A DNA stretch of 64,000 bases from Clostridia bacterium (GCA_017524615.1 JAFXVJ010000018.1:16466-80465), one strand, 5' to 3'; counted from the first letter of the stretch, positions 8,106 to 17,125 are shown. Notes: a model not told the origin generated them from the sequence alone. Numbers and translations: made by a program.

Positions 8106-9860
8106 TTATGCGCGTCGAACGGTGACAGTCACCCGCTCGTCCTGCGCGGGCTGGCCGAACACATCCCGGCCGCCGGTGATTTCCCGGGTGATCACCAGGG
8201 TATCGCCGTCGGGAGCGTCCACGGAAAGGGTGCCGGTTTGCAGGGCGGGGCTGTTGCGCCGCTGCCACAGCAGGGCCTTGATTGTTTTCTCTAATTCCCG
8301 GTTGCCGCCCTCCCAGGGGAAGGTGCCCCGGCAGTAGGGATCGGCGGAGCCCTGCATGCCCCGCTCGTCCCCGTAATACACGCAGGGGATGCCGGGCAGG
8401 GCGCAGAGCAGGCGCATCATTTCAACGTAACGCCGGACGCCCAGCCGGTAATCCTCCTCCGACAGCCGCTTTTTGCCCCGGTGTGCGGGGGGATACGCCT
8501 CCCACGTGTGGCCGCACAGGGCGTTGATGGCCCGGGGCCGGTCATGGCTGCCGGCCAGGTTCATCAGGGAATAATAGAAGGGCGCGGGATAGTTTTCCTG
8601 CTGGCTCAGGATCAGCCTGCGCAGGGCGCGGGCGTCGGTATGGCCGGTCAGGAAGGCCAGGGCCGCGTCCCGCAGCGGATAATTCATGACGCTGTCCAGG
8701 GTGTCGCCCTGGCAATAGCAGCGCATTTCGCCGTAGGCTTCCTTGTGGCTGGCGTCTTCCCATACCTCGCCCAGCACCACGGCGTCGGCGCTTTGCGCCT
8801 TCGCCGCGCGGCGCAGCCGGCGCAGGAAATCCATGGGCAATTCGTCCGCCACGTCCAGCCGCCAGCCGGCCGAGCCCTTTTCGATCCAGCCCCGCACCAC
8901 GCCGTGCTCCCGGAACATGAAATCCTGATAGGAGGGGTCGTACTTTTCCACCTCGGGCAGGGTGTGGAAGCCCCACCAGGCTTTGTACTGGTCCGGGTAG
9001 CGGGTAAATTTGTACCAGGGATAATAGGGCGACTGATGGGACTGACACGCGCCCACGGAGGGGAAACGGCCGAAGCGGTTGAAATAGACGCTGTCCTCGC
9101 CGGTGTGGCTGAACACGCCGTCCAGCACGACGCGGATGCCCATGGCCCTGGCGGCGGCGCACAGGGACACGAAATCCTCGTTCGTGCCCAGCAGCGGGTC
9201 GATCCTTTCATAATCGGCGGTGTCGTAGCGGTGATTGGACCGGGCCTGGAAAATAGGGTTCAGATACAGTACCGTCACGCCCAGGGATTGCAGATAGGGC
9301 AGCTTTTCCTCAATGCCTTTCAAGTCTCCGCCAAAGAAATCCCGGGCGCAGTTGTCGTCCCCGCCCTCGGGCATCAGGAGGGGCGTTTCATCCCAATGCG
9401 CGTGATAATAGCATTCCTCCCGATGGGGGTGCGGCAGGCCGCTGGCATAGAAACGGTCCGGAAAAATCTGGTACATGACGCCGTTCCGAAGCCAATGGGG
9501 CGTATCGTAGGCGGGATCGTACACCGTGATTTGCCAGGCCCGGGGATGATCGGTCAGAATGCCTTCGCCGCCCATGCCGTCCTCAGGGCAGCCGCAGGCG
9601 GCCAGCGTGCCATCCGCCTTTTCGCCCCTGAAATCATACCAGCAAAGTATGGGGATATCGGGCATGGATACGGTGGCCGCGTACAATCCGTCCTCCTCCC
9701 GTGTCATGGGGATCCATTTTTCGCTGCCGTCGTATAAGCGCAGGTAGACGGCGCGGATGGAGGGATCGGCCTGCACGTGGAAGGTCACGGGGGCTTTGCA
9801 GGGCGCGGCGCCCAGGGGGCTGCGGTAGCGGCTCATTTGGGAATGATGATAAAGCAGCAT
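8106..9860 (-). CDS. Glycoside hydrolase family 13 alpha-glycosidase (neopullulanase/cyclomaltodextrinase-like)
   Basis: The product has 584 residues from the ATG at 9860 (AAAGGAG upstream); a longer frame to 9899 lacks a good site. An N-terminal beta-sandwich (CBM34-like, about residues 15-105) precedes the TIM barrel. The four GH13 regions are visible: VVLDGVFSHTG (about 242-252), GWRLDVADEL with the nucleophile Asp336, VVLGEVWED with the acid Glu365, and LAGSHDRPR with Asp440. The N-terminal domain and the YQIFPDRF motif point to the neopullulanase, maltogenic amylase or cyclomaltodextrinase group that cleaves short alpha-glucans in the cytoplasm. No signal peptide is seen, consistent with intracellular use of imported maltodextrin. 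Exact substrate cannot be read from sequence. It heads the recG-addB gene run. Confidence 0.9.
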   Translation of the reverse strand: MLLYHHSQMSRYRSPLGAAPCKAPVTFHVQADPSIRAVYLRLYDGSEKWIPMTREEDGLYAATVSMPDIPILCWYDFRGEKADGTLAACGCPEDGMGGEGILTDHPRAWQITVYDPAYDTPHWLRNGVMYQIFPDRFYASGLPHPHREECYYHAHWDETPLLMPEGGDDNCARDFFGGDLKGIEEKLPYLQSLGVTVLYLNPIFQARSNHRYDTADYERIDPLLGTNEDFVSLCAAARAMGIRVVLDGVFSHTGEDSVYFNRFGRFPSVGACQSHQSPYYPWYKFTRYPDQYKAWWGFHTLPEVEKYDPSYQDFMFREHGVVRGWIEKGSAGWRLDVADELPMDFLRRLRRAAKAQSADAVVLGEVWEDASHKEAYGEMRCYCQGDTLDSVMNYPLRDAALAFLTGHTDARALRRLILSQQENYPAPFYYSLMNLAGSHDRPRAINALCGHTWEAYPPAHRGKKRLSEEDYRLGVRRYVEMMRLLCALPGIPCVYYGDERGMQGSADPYCRGTFPWEGGNRELEKTIKALLWQRRNSPALQTGTLSVDAPDGDTLVITREITGGRDVFGQPAQDERVTVTVRRA

Positions 9861-9902
9861 CTTTGTTCCGTCTCCTTTGAAAAGAGAATCCTGATCCAAA
9901 AT

Positions 9903-9932
9903 ATCATATCACAGCACAGGGCAAAAAATCAA
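9903..9932 (-). promoter_or_regulatory. Predicted promoter for GH13-recG-addB
   Basis: On the minus strand TTGATT (9932-9927) and TATGAT (9908-9903) are separated by 18 bp and lie about 45 bases upstream of the GH13 start. Confidence 0.55.
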
Positions 9933-9977
9933 TCGCCGATGGCCGGGAGACGGAAAAAATGCGGATCGGAAAAGCGG

Positions 9978-10006
9978 TTGCAAGATCACGGGGAATTTGG
10001 TATACT
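9978..10006 (+). promoter_or_regulatory. Predicted sigma-A promoter for the coiled-coil SH3b gene
   Basis: TTGCAA (9978-9983) and TATACT (10001-10006) are separated by exactly 17 bp. The start codon is about 97 bases downstream. Confidence 0.7.
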
Positions 10007-10102
10007 GATCCGTGAAAACAGGACGCTCCGGGAGGAACGATGCCCGGAATAAACACCGCGCGGCAGGGCTGTGCCGTACGGCGTACAAAGGAAGGATGCA
10101 CC

Positions 10103-11710
10103 GTGAAAAAACTCATCGCCGCGCTGGCCGTGGCGGCGCTGGCCGCCGGTATTCTCGCCGGGATTCTCGCGGTGGGGAACCATGGGCTGCGCATCCGCAC
10201 AGAGGATTTGGCCGGCCAGGCGGATCAGCTGGATGGACAATTGGCGGCGGCGTCGGGGAATCTGGAAAAAGTCCGGGAGTTCCTGGCGGAGACGTTGGCG
10301 GCAAAGGAAAAACTGACAGCGCAGCTGGACGCGACGATGGTAGAAAGGGACACCGCCTTGGCCGCCCAGGCGGCGCAGGTCCGGCGCAATGCCGAGCTGG
10401 AGGCGCTCAACGGCGAACTGACCGCGCAGATGGAGCTTCTGGCCGCCGGATCGGCAGAAGAAAAAGCGGCTCTGGAGGCAAGCGTCGCCCAGCTGACCGG
10501 GGAGCGGGAGGATTATAAATCCCAGGCAGAAGCAGCCCGGCAGGCGCTTTCCTCCCTGACAGGAGAATGGAATCAGGCGCAGGCGGAACTGACCGCCGCA
10601 TCCGCCCGAAACGAGGCGCTGGACCGGCAGCGCCGGGATCTGGAGGATCAGTTATCAGCCGCGCAGGCGGAAATCGCTGCCCTGACCGCACGGGCCGGAG
10701 GCCAGGCGGAGGCCATCACGTCGCTGAATATCATAAAGGATCAGCATGCGGCGGAATTGGCCGAAAAAGAGGAACTGATTTCCGAACTGACAGCAGCGCG
10801 GGATCAGGCGCAGGTCGAACTGACAGAAAAGGAAAACCAAATCACGGCGTTGACGGCAGCGCAGGAACAGGCGCAGGCAGAACTGAAAGATAAATCAAAA
10901 CAAATTGATACTCTGACAGCAGCGCGGGATCAAGTGCAAGTGGAACTGACGGAGAAGGAAAACCAAATCGCGGCGTTGACGGCAGCGCAGGATCAAGCAC
11001 AGGCGGAACTGACGGAAAAGGAAAATCAAATCACGGCTTTGATAGCCGCGCAGGAACAGGCACAGGCGGAACTGACGGAAAAGGAGAATCAAATCACAGC
11101 CTTGACAGCCGCGCAGGATCAGGCGCAATCGGAACTGACGGAAAAGGAAAACCAAATCGCGGCTTTGACGGCGGCGCAGGAACAGGCGCAGGCCGAGATG
11201 GCGGAAAAGGATCGCCGGATCGCAGCGCTGACCGAGGCGGCGGAATCCGCCGGGGATACGGGAAAAGCCTGGGTGGTGGTGCGCTCCTGCGATGAATATG
11301 GCGTGGCGATCGCCCCGGACCAGTCTATGGCGCTGGAGGAGGGGGTCCATCGGGTGTATCCCCAGGATCATCCCGATTTGGCGGGATACACGCTGATGAG
11401 CAGCCCCTATCAGGAAGTGACGGTGGCGGGGGGCGCTGCGTCCCCCGCGGTGATCACGTTCCTTTATTGCCCCGCCGCGGCCCCATCGGAAGCGGCCATG
11501 GGCTGGGGTACGGTGATCAGCGACGGTGGCCGGGTCAATCTGCGCTCCGGCCCCGGCACCGGATACACTCGTCTGGCACTGCTGCCGGCAGGAACCAACG
11601 TGGAAATCCTGGGCCGGATCACCAACGGGGAAGGGCAGTGGTACTATGTGACCTGGAACGGCACGCGGGGCTACATTTTAGGGACATTTTTAACAGTAAG
11701 CATGGATTGA
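10103..11710 (+). CDS. Membrane-anchored long coiled-coil protein with C-terminal SH3b domain
   Basis: The product has 535 residues from GTG at 10103, chosen because AAAGGAAGG lies seven bases upstream; an upstream ATG at 10040 has no such site. Residues 2-25 are one hydrophobic segment, a signal anchor or uncleaved signal peptide. Residues 30 to about 390 are a heptad-rich coiled coil. Within it about eight copies of a 21-residue unit (consensus TEKENQITALTAAQEQAQAEL) occupy 10756-11230. A small beta domain follows (about 392-460), then a bacterial SH3 domain (GRVNLRSGPGTGYTRL ... WYYVTWNGTRGYI, about 470-533). SH3b domains often bind peptidoglycan. The likely role is a wall-reaching rod or a scaffold of the division or elongation machinery, but this is inference. 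Its own promoter is predicted just upstream. Confidence 0.8.
   Translation: MKKLIAALAVAALAAGILAGILAVGNHGLRIRTEDLAGQADQLDGQLAAASGNLEKVREFLAETLAAKEKLTAQLDATMVERDTALAAQAAQVRRNAELEALNGELTAQMELLAAGSAEEKAALEASVAQLTGEREDYKSQAEAARQALSSLTGEWNQAQAELTAASARNEALDRQRRDLEDQLSAAQAEIAALTARAGGQAEAITSLNIIKDQHAAELAEKEELISELTAARDQAQVELTEKENQITALTAAQEQAQAELKDKSKQIDTLTAARDQVQVELTEKENQIAALTAAQDQAQAELTEKENQITALIAAQEQAQAELTEKENQITALTAAQDQAQSELTEKENQIAALTAAQEQAQAEMAEKDRRIAALTEAAESAGDTGKAWVVVRSCDEYGVAIAPDQSMALEEGVHRVYPQDHPDLAGYTLMSSPYQEVTVAGGAASPAVITFLYCPAAAPSEAAMGWGTVISDGGRVNLRSGPGTGYTRLALLPAGTNVEILGRITNGEGQWYYVTWNGTRGYILGTFLTVSMD
10756..11230 (+). repeat. Tandem 63-bp coding repeats (21-residue coiled-coil units)
   Basis: About eight in-frame units vary around TEKENQITALTAAQEQAQAEL, with near-identical DNA (gaaaaggaaaaccaaatc-type blocks) in the central units. 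The unit equals three heptads. The high DNA identity indicates recent expansion or homogenisation. Confidence 0.85.
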
Positions 11711-11789
11711 ATTCGTGCAAAAACGATAAAAACAAGGGAAATGCAAGGGAAGAAACACAGGATTGCAACAAAAATGTAAACATTTGCGG

Positions 11790-11818
11790 TTGCATTTTCC
11801 GTATGGTTTTGATATAAT
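11790..11818 (+). promoter_or_regulatory. Predicted strong sigma-A promoter for the Ala-rich protein
   Basis: TTGCAT (11790-11795) and TATAAT (11813-11818) have a 17-bp spacer. The region upstream is A-rich. The untranslated leader is about 65 nt. Confidence 0.75.
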
Positions 11819-11889
11819 ATCTTCCGGTTCGCCAAAGAACGCCATTTGCGTCCCGGCAGAACCGCAATCAATGAAGGAGGACAATCATT

Positions 11890-12273
11890 ATGAAGAACAT
11901 CAAGAAGTCTACCCTGCTGCTGGCCGTTATCGCCATTGCCGCTCTGATCTTCGGCGGTGTGGAACTGGGCAATGTGAACAGCCTGAAGGACAAGATTGCC
12001 AACATCGGCGAAACCCTGGGCATTGACAACCTGGGCGAACTGGCCGGTGATAAGCTGACCGAAGCCCTGAATTCCGTCAAGGGCGCCGTGAACGATGCCG
12101 CTGACGCTGCCAAGGATGCCGCTGATGCTGCTAAGGATGCCGCTGAGGAAGCCAAGGATGCCGCTGCCGATGCCGCGCAGGGTGCTGCCGACGCCGCGCA
12201 GGAAGCCGTTGAAGATGTCGTGGATGCCGTGAACGACACCGTTGAAAACGCTGTTGGCGGGGAAAACAAATAA
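11890..12273 (+). CDS. Small membrane-anchored Ala/Asp-rich amphipathic helix protein
   Basis: The product has 127 residues; AAGGAGG precedes the ATG. Residues 8-24 are one transmembrane or signal segment (TLLLAVIAIAALIFGGVEL). The rest is charged; from about residue 63 it is an 11-residue-periodic string of AADAAKDAADA type, like LEA-protein or apolipoprotein helices. Such proteins form amphipathic helices that lie on membranes or protect them under stress, but homology by composition is weak evidence. Codon use is biased toward GCC/GCT and the gene has a consensus promoter, a strong ribosome site and its own terminator, all suggesting abundant expression. It stands alone as a transcript between two exported-protein genes. 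I do not recognise a named family. Confidence 0.8.
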   Translation: MKNIKKSTLLLAVIAIAALIFGGVELGNVNSLKDKIANIGETLGIDNLGELAGDKLTEALNSVKGAVNDAADAAKDAADAAKDAAEEAKDAAADAAQGAADAAQEAVEDVVDAVNDTVENAVGGENK

Positions 12274-12290
12274 TTATTTGTTCCAAAGAG

Positions 12291-12316
12291 GCAGGCCGCG
12301 ATGCCTGCCTTTTTTT
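12291..12316 (+). terminator. Rho-independent terminator of the Ala-rich protein gene
   Basis: GCAGGC, CGCGAT loop, GCCTGC, then CTTTTTTT, 17 bases after the stop codon. Confidence 0.85.
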
Positions 12317-12402
12317 CATGGGGCGCCGGCGAAGAAGGGCGCCTCTCCGTGACACGGGAGAAATATTTACAATCTTTGGCTGTGCTTCCGCCCGCGCAGC
12401 CC

Positions 12403-12431
12403 TTTTCATTTTTCCGGATATGCAGTATAAT
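12403..12431 (+). promoter_or_regulatory. Predicted promoter for the two secreted-protein genes at 12560 and 14025
   Basis: A consensus TATAAT (12426-12431) has a weak -35 (TTTTCA, 12403-12408) at 17 bp. Confidence 0.5.
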
Positions 12432-12559
12432 AGGGCTGTCTGAGATGGATGCGCGATAAGCCGGGCAGGAAAGAAAATTTCCTTATTTGTGGAACAAAAC
12501 CGCGCGGCGTTCCGTCCTATTATCAGGAGCCAAGGAAAAAGCGAAGGGGAGGGAACGCC

Positions 12560-14023
12560 TTGAGAAGGAAAGCGAAGCGTTTGGGCGCGTGGATCTGCGC
12601 CTGGACGGTTTTCCTCAGCGGCTTCGTAAGCGCGCGGGCAGAATTCTCTCCCGGCTGGGATGCCCTGTCGGCCGCCGACGCCGTGACGCTGGAGATGGAC
12701 GGGCATATGGATGCCCTGGACGGCCTGGCCGATTCATCGCTGGACGCTGTCAACAGCTTTCTTTCCCGCATGCATGCGGAAATGACCCTGAACGAAGGGG
12801 ACGGGGGATACCATCTCCAGGTGTGCGTGGATGGACAGCCGGCCTTCGCTGTGTCCTCCGGCACGGGGCCGGAAGGCGTGATCACCGCCTTTTTCCCTTC
12901 CGGCGGGGTGTACCGCACGGAAAAGGACGCGCCGGACGCCCTGGCGCTTCTGACGGGCGTGGAAAGCGCGGACATCCGGCCGCTTCGCCTGGCGGAAGCG
13001 TACCGGCAGGCGGCGCCCGCCCTGTTCGCGGCGCTGGCGGAATATGCCGAAGCCAGGCCGATGAAGGAAAAAACCAGCATCAAATACGCCGTATCACCGC
13101 CAATGTACGAGCTGTATACTTTCAAGGACGGCGCTTTGAACGAAGCGTGGCCCCATGTGGCGGCACAGCTGATCGCCGCGCTGCCGTCCGTGCTGGAAAA
13201 CCGGGCGGAGGATCAGGCCCGGGCGGAGGAATTGCTGCGGAGCCTGACTTTTTCTGGCGATTGCCGCGTCAGGCGGTATCTGGACGCCGACGGACAGGAC
13301 ATGGGCCTCCAATTCAACGGACGGGCCGGCCCGGAGGGAGACATGCGCAAGGCGTCCCTGGTCCTGGGCTTCACCCCAAATACGGGCGGCTCGCTGGAAC
13401 TGTCGCTGCCGGCAGTGACGGGAAAGAATAACCTGAAAATCACTCTGGCCGGACGGGTGACGGAAAAGAACGGGGAAAGGACCCTGACGCTGTCGGCCTC
13501 CCGCGTCCGGAAAACGCGGGACAGCCACGAATCCGCCAGCCTGGATATGACGCTGAAGAATGCCATGCAGGATGGGCGGGAGCACTGGAGCGGCAAGGGG
13601 ACGCTGACCCTTGACGCGGGGACAAAGAAAATGGTGTGGACGTGGACCCCCACCCTGATCTATGCCGATGACGCCCTGTCAGGGGACGTGGCCATTCAGC
13701 GGAAAGAGGGAGGAAAAATCACCCTCCGGGGCACGGTCCGGGTGCGTTTGGCAAAAGCTGACCCGGTGGCTGTGCCTCATGCAGAGGGCGATAAAGTAGA
13801 TCTGAGGGGGAAGGACCCCGAGCGGGCGCGGGCGGCGGTGATGGCCGAGTGGCCTGTTCTGGCCGGGCTGGCGGCGCGGCTGATGGCCACGCTGCCCCCG
13901 GACCTGCGGACGCGCCTGACCCACGACCTGCGTACGGACAGCTGGATGACGGGGCCCAGCGTGGCCCCCTTGGAGGAGGATCCATTCCAGGAGGATTCCT
14001 GGGTTGTAGAGGAGGAAGAATAG
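12560..14023 (+). CDS. Secreted protein of unknown function
   Basis: The product has 487 residues from TTG at 12560, six bases behind AAGGGGAGGG; the frame extends upstream to 12449 without a ribosome site. Residues 1-27 are a signal peptide (RLGAWICAWTVFLSGFVSARA, cut after ARA). The mature part is rich in short beta strands with alternating polar and hydrophobic residues (TLTLSASRVRK, GKGTLTLDAGTKKMVWTWTP), a pattern seen in LolA/LppX-like half-barrels, and ends in an acidic tail (EEDPFQEDSWVVEEEE). It is followed one base later by a second secreted protein with the same strand-rich style, so both likely act together outside the membrane. I do not recognise the family; a lipid-carrier fold is only a guess. 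Confidence 0.75.
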   Translation: MRRKAKRLGAWICAWTVFLSGFVSARAEFSPGWDALSAADAVTLEMDGHMDALDGLADSSLDAVNSFLSRMHAEMTLNEGDGGYHLQVCVDGQPAFAVSSGTGPEGVITAFFPSGGVYRTEKDAPDALALLTGVESADIRPLRLAEAYRQAAPALFAALAEYAEARPMKEKTSIKYAVSPPMYELYTFKDGALNEAWPHVAAQLIAALPSVLENRAEDQARAEELLRSLTFSGDCRVRRYLDADGQDMGLQFNGRAGPEGDMRKASLVLGFTPNTGGSLELSLPAVTGKNNLKITLAGRVTEKNGERTLTLSASRVRKTRDSHESASLDMTLKNAMQDGREHWSGKGTLTLDAGTKKMVWTWTPTLIYADDALSGDVAIQRKEGGKITLRGTVRVRLAKADPVAVPHAEGDKVDLRGKDPERARAAVMAEWPVLAGLAARLMATLPPDLRTRLTHDLRTDSWMTGPSVAPLEEDPFQEDSWVVEEEE

Positions 14024-14024
14024 A

Positions 14025-15572
14025 ATGAAACGGCTGATTGCTCTGATGCTGCTGTGTGCGATGGCGCTGGCGGCGGTGCCCGGCCTGGCAGCGGATGACT
14101 ACACCATCGAGGAAAAGTTCTACCGGCAGGCGATGCTGGAGTCCGCCTACAAGGGCACGCTCACCCTGAGCGTGACGGGAAACGGCACCGCGCTGATTTC
14201 TCCGGCGCTCTGGTCGGCGCTGAAGGCGGCCGCGCCCCGGCTGTCGGTGGAGATCGACCACAGCTATGCATCCCGGCAGCGGGAAGGCCAGGCGACGGCC
14301 ACGCTGCTGCTGGACGGACAGAACGCAGGGAAAACGACGTTCCTGTACAATGACCGGCTCATCGGCCTGAGCAGTGACCTGCTGGCGGGTGGGAACACCT
14401 ACTATACCGCCGATCGGGAGTGGGATCCGCGGGATCTGCTGTATCCCATCGCGCTGGGGGACAACGCCTGGCCGCCCATGCTGGGGGTCCTGTACGCGGT
14501 GGTGACGGCTCCTCAGGAATGGCAGGACCGGGCGGCGCCCTACCTGACGCCGTATGAAACCAAGCTGAGCATCTGGCTCAACGGCTTTTCTTCCTTCAGC
14601 ACCGGCACCGATGAGGACGGCGTAGCCTACACGGAAATGCATTTCTCCATTCCCGCGCTGGCGATAAAATCCGAGCTCAAGCAGCTGCTGGTGGATCTTT
14701 ACGGCAATACCGCGCTGCTGACGCTGCTCAGGGAAGCGATCCCCGCCCGGGAGGCCGCCGCGTACCTGGACGCGTCCATGCTCAACGGGTTCCTGATGTC
14801 GGTGGACGGGCTGCAGCTGTCCGGCGACATGGACATCATCCGCCGTTACGACAGCCAGGGACACTCCCTGCTGGACCGGATTCAGCTGCCCTTTACGGAA
14901 GATCAGTATCTGACGGCCCTGAGCATTGCCGTACGCCACACCGGCGAGGGCGCGGACTGGCGCGTGACGGGGAAAACCCGGGAGGGCGCGGATTTTGATT
15001 TCCAATGCCTGGCGGGGGAGGACATGATCTACACCGGCGCCGCGGAAATCACGCTGCCCCCGGAAGAAGAAGCGGGCTTTGTGGTGGACGACGGAAACGG
15101 GCAGGAGGGCGTCCGACGCACCATTGCCTTTGACTACAACCTGATCTGGGAGCCGGGGGAGGAAACCTATGACCTGGCCACCGATAAATTCCAGCACACC
15201 TATAAAGCGTCCCTGCTGATCAAGCCCAAAGGGGAGGATGCCGGCCCCAGCCAGTCCCTGGCCCTGGAAGCCACCTTTTCCTCCGGCAGCTCCAAGCGCT
15301 CCGCCACCCGGCTGGACGCCACCCTGGAGTGGCGGGATCTGGATTCGGAAGCGTCCATCCTGCTCAGGCTGGACAGCCGCACCGTGGCGCCCTTCACCGT
15401 TGCCAGCCTGAATCAGGTGACAGGCGCGGTGCGGGTGGATCAGATGAACGGACAGAACCGGGAAGCGCTGCTGAACCGCTGGACGCAGACCTGCCAGGCC
15501 TGGATCACCACCCTGGCGGCCAGGCTGACCCTGCCCGGGCTGCCCGCAGCGGCCCTGGAACAGCGCCGCTGA
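14025..15572 (+). CDS. Secreted protein of unknown function, partner of the gene at 12560
   Basis: The product has 515 residues. The ATG follows the preceding stop by one base and GAGGAGGAA within the upstream gene is its ribosome site, so translation is coupled. Residues 1-22 are a signal peptide (LIALMLLCAMALAAVPGLAA). The mature protein starts with helices (DDYTIEEKFYRQAMLESAYK) followed by many beta strands (GTLTLSVTGNG, LSVEIDHSY, QATATLLLDG), then a helical middle part, then more strands (ASLLIKPK, SLALEATFSS, ATLEWRDLD). No catalytic motif, Cys pair or anchor is visible. It may be a divergent relative of the upstream protein. Function unknown. Confidence 0.75.
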   Translation: MKRLIALMLLCAMALAAVPGLAADDYTIEEKFYRQAMLESAYKGTLTLSVTGNGTALISPALWSALKAAAPRLSVEIDHSYASRQREGQATATLLLDGQNAGKTTFLYNDRLIGLSSDLLAGGNTYYTADREWDPRDLLYPIALGDNAWPPMLGVLYAVVTAPQEWQDRAAPYLTPYETKLSIWLNGFSSFSTGTDEDGVAYTEMHFSIPALAIKSELKQLLVDLYGNTALLTLLREAIPAREAAAYLDASMLNGFLMSVDGLQLSGDMDIIRRYDSQGHSLLDRIQLPFTEDQYLTALSIAVRHTGEGADWRVTGKTREGADFDFQCLAGEDMIYTGAAEITLPPEEEAGFVVDDGNGQEGVRRTIAFDYNLIWEPGEETYDLATDKFQHTYKASLLIKPKGEDAGPSQSLALEATFSSGSSKRSATRLDATLEWRDLDSEASILLRLDSRTVAPFTVASLNQVTGAVRVDQMNGQNREALLNRWTQTCQAWITTLAARLTLPGLPAAALEQRR

Positions 15573-15636
15573 CCCCAATGGCGGCTCAATTGTCACTTTT
15601 CACGTACAAAACCTGTTTTTTTCATGCCGTGGTGCA

Positions 15637-15665
15637 TTGCGAAAAAGCAAAAGTCATGGTATGAT
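15637..15665 (+). promoter_or_regulatory. Predicted sigma-A promoter for the secreted protein at 15713
   Basis: TTGCGA (15637-15642), 17-bp spacer, TATGAT (15660-15665); start codon about 48 bases on. Confidence 0.7.
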
Positions 15666-15712
15666 AAATAAGGTCAAGTGAATTCATCAATAATTCAAAG
15701 GAGGATACCTCA

Positions 15713-17023
15713 ATGAAAAAACTCTTGGCTCTGGCCCTGGCACTGGCGATGATGCTGTGCTGTGTGAACGCGCTGGCCCTGGATCTGGGCAGCGATGGCG
15801 CTACCATTCTCGTGGAAGGCAATGTGGACGAGAACTTTTTCAACCAGATCGTCGCGTCCCAGATGGGATCCAGCATGGATGAGCAGACCAAGGCTGCTGT
15901 CAGCAGCGCGATCAAGCTGCTCAACAAGATGGGCCTGCAGGTAAGCATTGGCAACAACGGCGCCGAGGCCGACGTGCTGCTCAACGGCACCGCCCTGGCC
16001 GCTGTCGGCCTGGCTGCCACCAGCGAAGGCGGCCTGATGCTCGTCAGCGACCTGATCCCCACCTATGCCGTGACCGTGGCCCCCGAAACCCTGCAGCAGC
16101 TGATAAACGCTATTGAGCAGCAGTTTGGCGGCCTGTCCGGGATGAGCCTGGACCCCAATGAACTGATAAACGCCGTGTTGCCCCATGTGGAAACCTTGCT
16201 GCAAACCATTTCCGCCAACGTCGGCGAGCCCGAGAGCGGGATGTTCACCGTGGACGGCTATATGTTCAACACCAAGGTGCCCGTGAACATGACCAGCAAG
16301 GAACTGGCCACCGCCGCGGTGGAGTGCGTGAAGGGCATTGCCAGCGAGCCTGTTGTGCAGAGCCTGCTGCAGCAGTTCGCTTCCTTGGCCGGCAGCTCCA
16401 GCCCGAATCTGGATCTGAACACCCTGGACAATGCGCTGGAAAGCATTGCGAATACCCCCGACGAAAATTCTCCCGACCTGGAGCTGGCCATGTACAGCAA
16501 TAATGACGGCACTTACTTTGTCATGGACATGAGCCAGAACAACGAAACCCTGAGCCTCCACGCCGGTGCGATCGGCAACAGCTTTGTGCTCAACGTTGAT
16601 GCGCTGGGTCAGGCCACCATTGCCGCCGTCATCACCGTGGATGAAAAGGCCAGCCTTGTGGACGCCCGTATTGATATCGAAGCCCAGGGCCAGTACGTGG
16701 GCCTGACCGCCCAGGCCAGCCAGCAGATGAACGCCTTCGTGGCGCAGCTGAACCTGTTCTACATGAGCAAGGCTGCTCCGATCATTTCTTTGCGGGTTTC
16801 TGCGATGTCCGGCGCCAGCTTCACGCTCGATTTGACCGGCGCGGGCAAGACGGCACTGGCCGCGGAAGACCTGATCAACGGCGACAGCACCGCCACGAAC
16901 AACCTGATGATGGATCTGCAGGTTTACGGCCTGCCCCTCGTGCTGCAGAAGGCCACCCAGGCGATGCCTGAAGAAGTGGGCGCCCTGCTGCAGATGGTCA
17001 TGGGCCAGCAGAACGCTTACTGA
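15713..17023 (+). CDS. Abundant-type secreted protein of unknown function
   Basis: The product has 436 residues, with AAAGGAGG upstream. Residues 1-23 form a signal peptide (LLALALALAMMLCCVNALA). The mature protein alternates strands and helices: a strand-rich first domain (DLGSDGATILVEGNVDE; GLQVSIGNNGAEADVLLNGT), a helical middle (PETLQQLINAIEQQFGG) and another strand-rich part (TYFVMDMSQNNETLSLHAGA). The style is like the two upstream exported proteins, suggesting a set of related cell-surface or carrier proteins. Codon use is more biased than its neighbours, it has its own consensus promoter and a strong terminator, so it is probably abundant. It lacks LPXTG, S-layer homology or lipobox signals. 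No named family recognised. Confidence 0.75.
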   Translation: MKKLLALALALAMMLCCVNALALDLGSDGATILVEGNVDENFFNQIVASQMGSSMDEQTKAAVSSAIKLLNKMGLQVSIGNNGAEADVLLNGTALAAVGLAATSEGGLMLVSDLIPTYAVTVAPETLQQLINAIEQQFGGLSGMSLDPNELINAVLPHVETLLQTISANVGEPESGMFTVDGYMFNTKVPVNMTSKELATAAVECVKGIASEPVVQSLLQQFASLAGSSSPNLDLNTLDNALESIANTPDENSPDLELAMYSNNDGTYFVMDMSQNNETLSLHAGAIGNSFVLNVDALGQATIAAVITVDEKASLVDARIDIEAQGQYVGLTAQASQQMNAFVAQLNLFYMSKAAPIISLRVSAMSGASFTLDLTGAGKTALAAEDLINGDSTATNNLMMDLQVYGLPLVLQKATQAMPEEVGALLQMVMGQQNAY

Positions 17024-17039
17024 TTCATTCCGAGTCATG

Positions 17040-17071
17040 GCGCCGTCCGGCTTTCCGGACGGCGCTTTTTC
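17040..17071 (+). terminator. Rho-independent terminator
   Basis: GCGCCGTCCGG, CTTT loop, CCGGACGGCGC, then TTTTT. Confidence 0.9.
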
Positions 17072-17096
17072 TGTCATCCCATGCGCGGCGGCATCG

Positions 17097-17125
17097 TTGC
17101 ATTCCTGCTGGCCTTGTGGTATCAT
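17097..17125 (+). promoter_or_regulatory. Predicted promoter for the esterase gene
   Basis: TTGCAT (17097-17102), 17-bp spacer, TATCAT (17120-17125). Confidence 0.6.
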
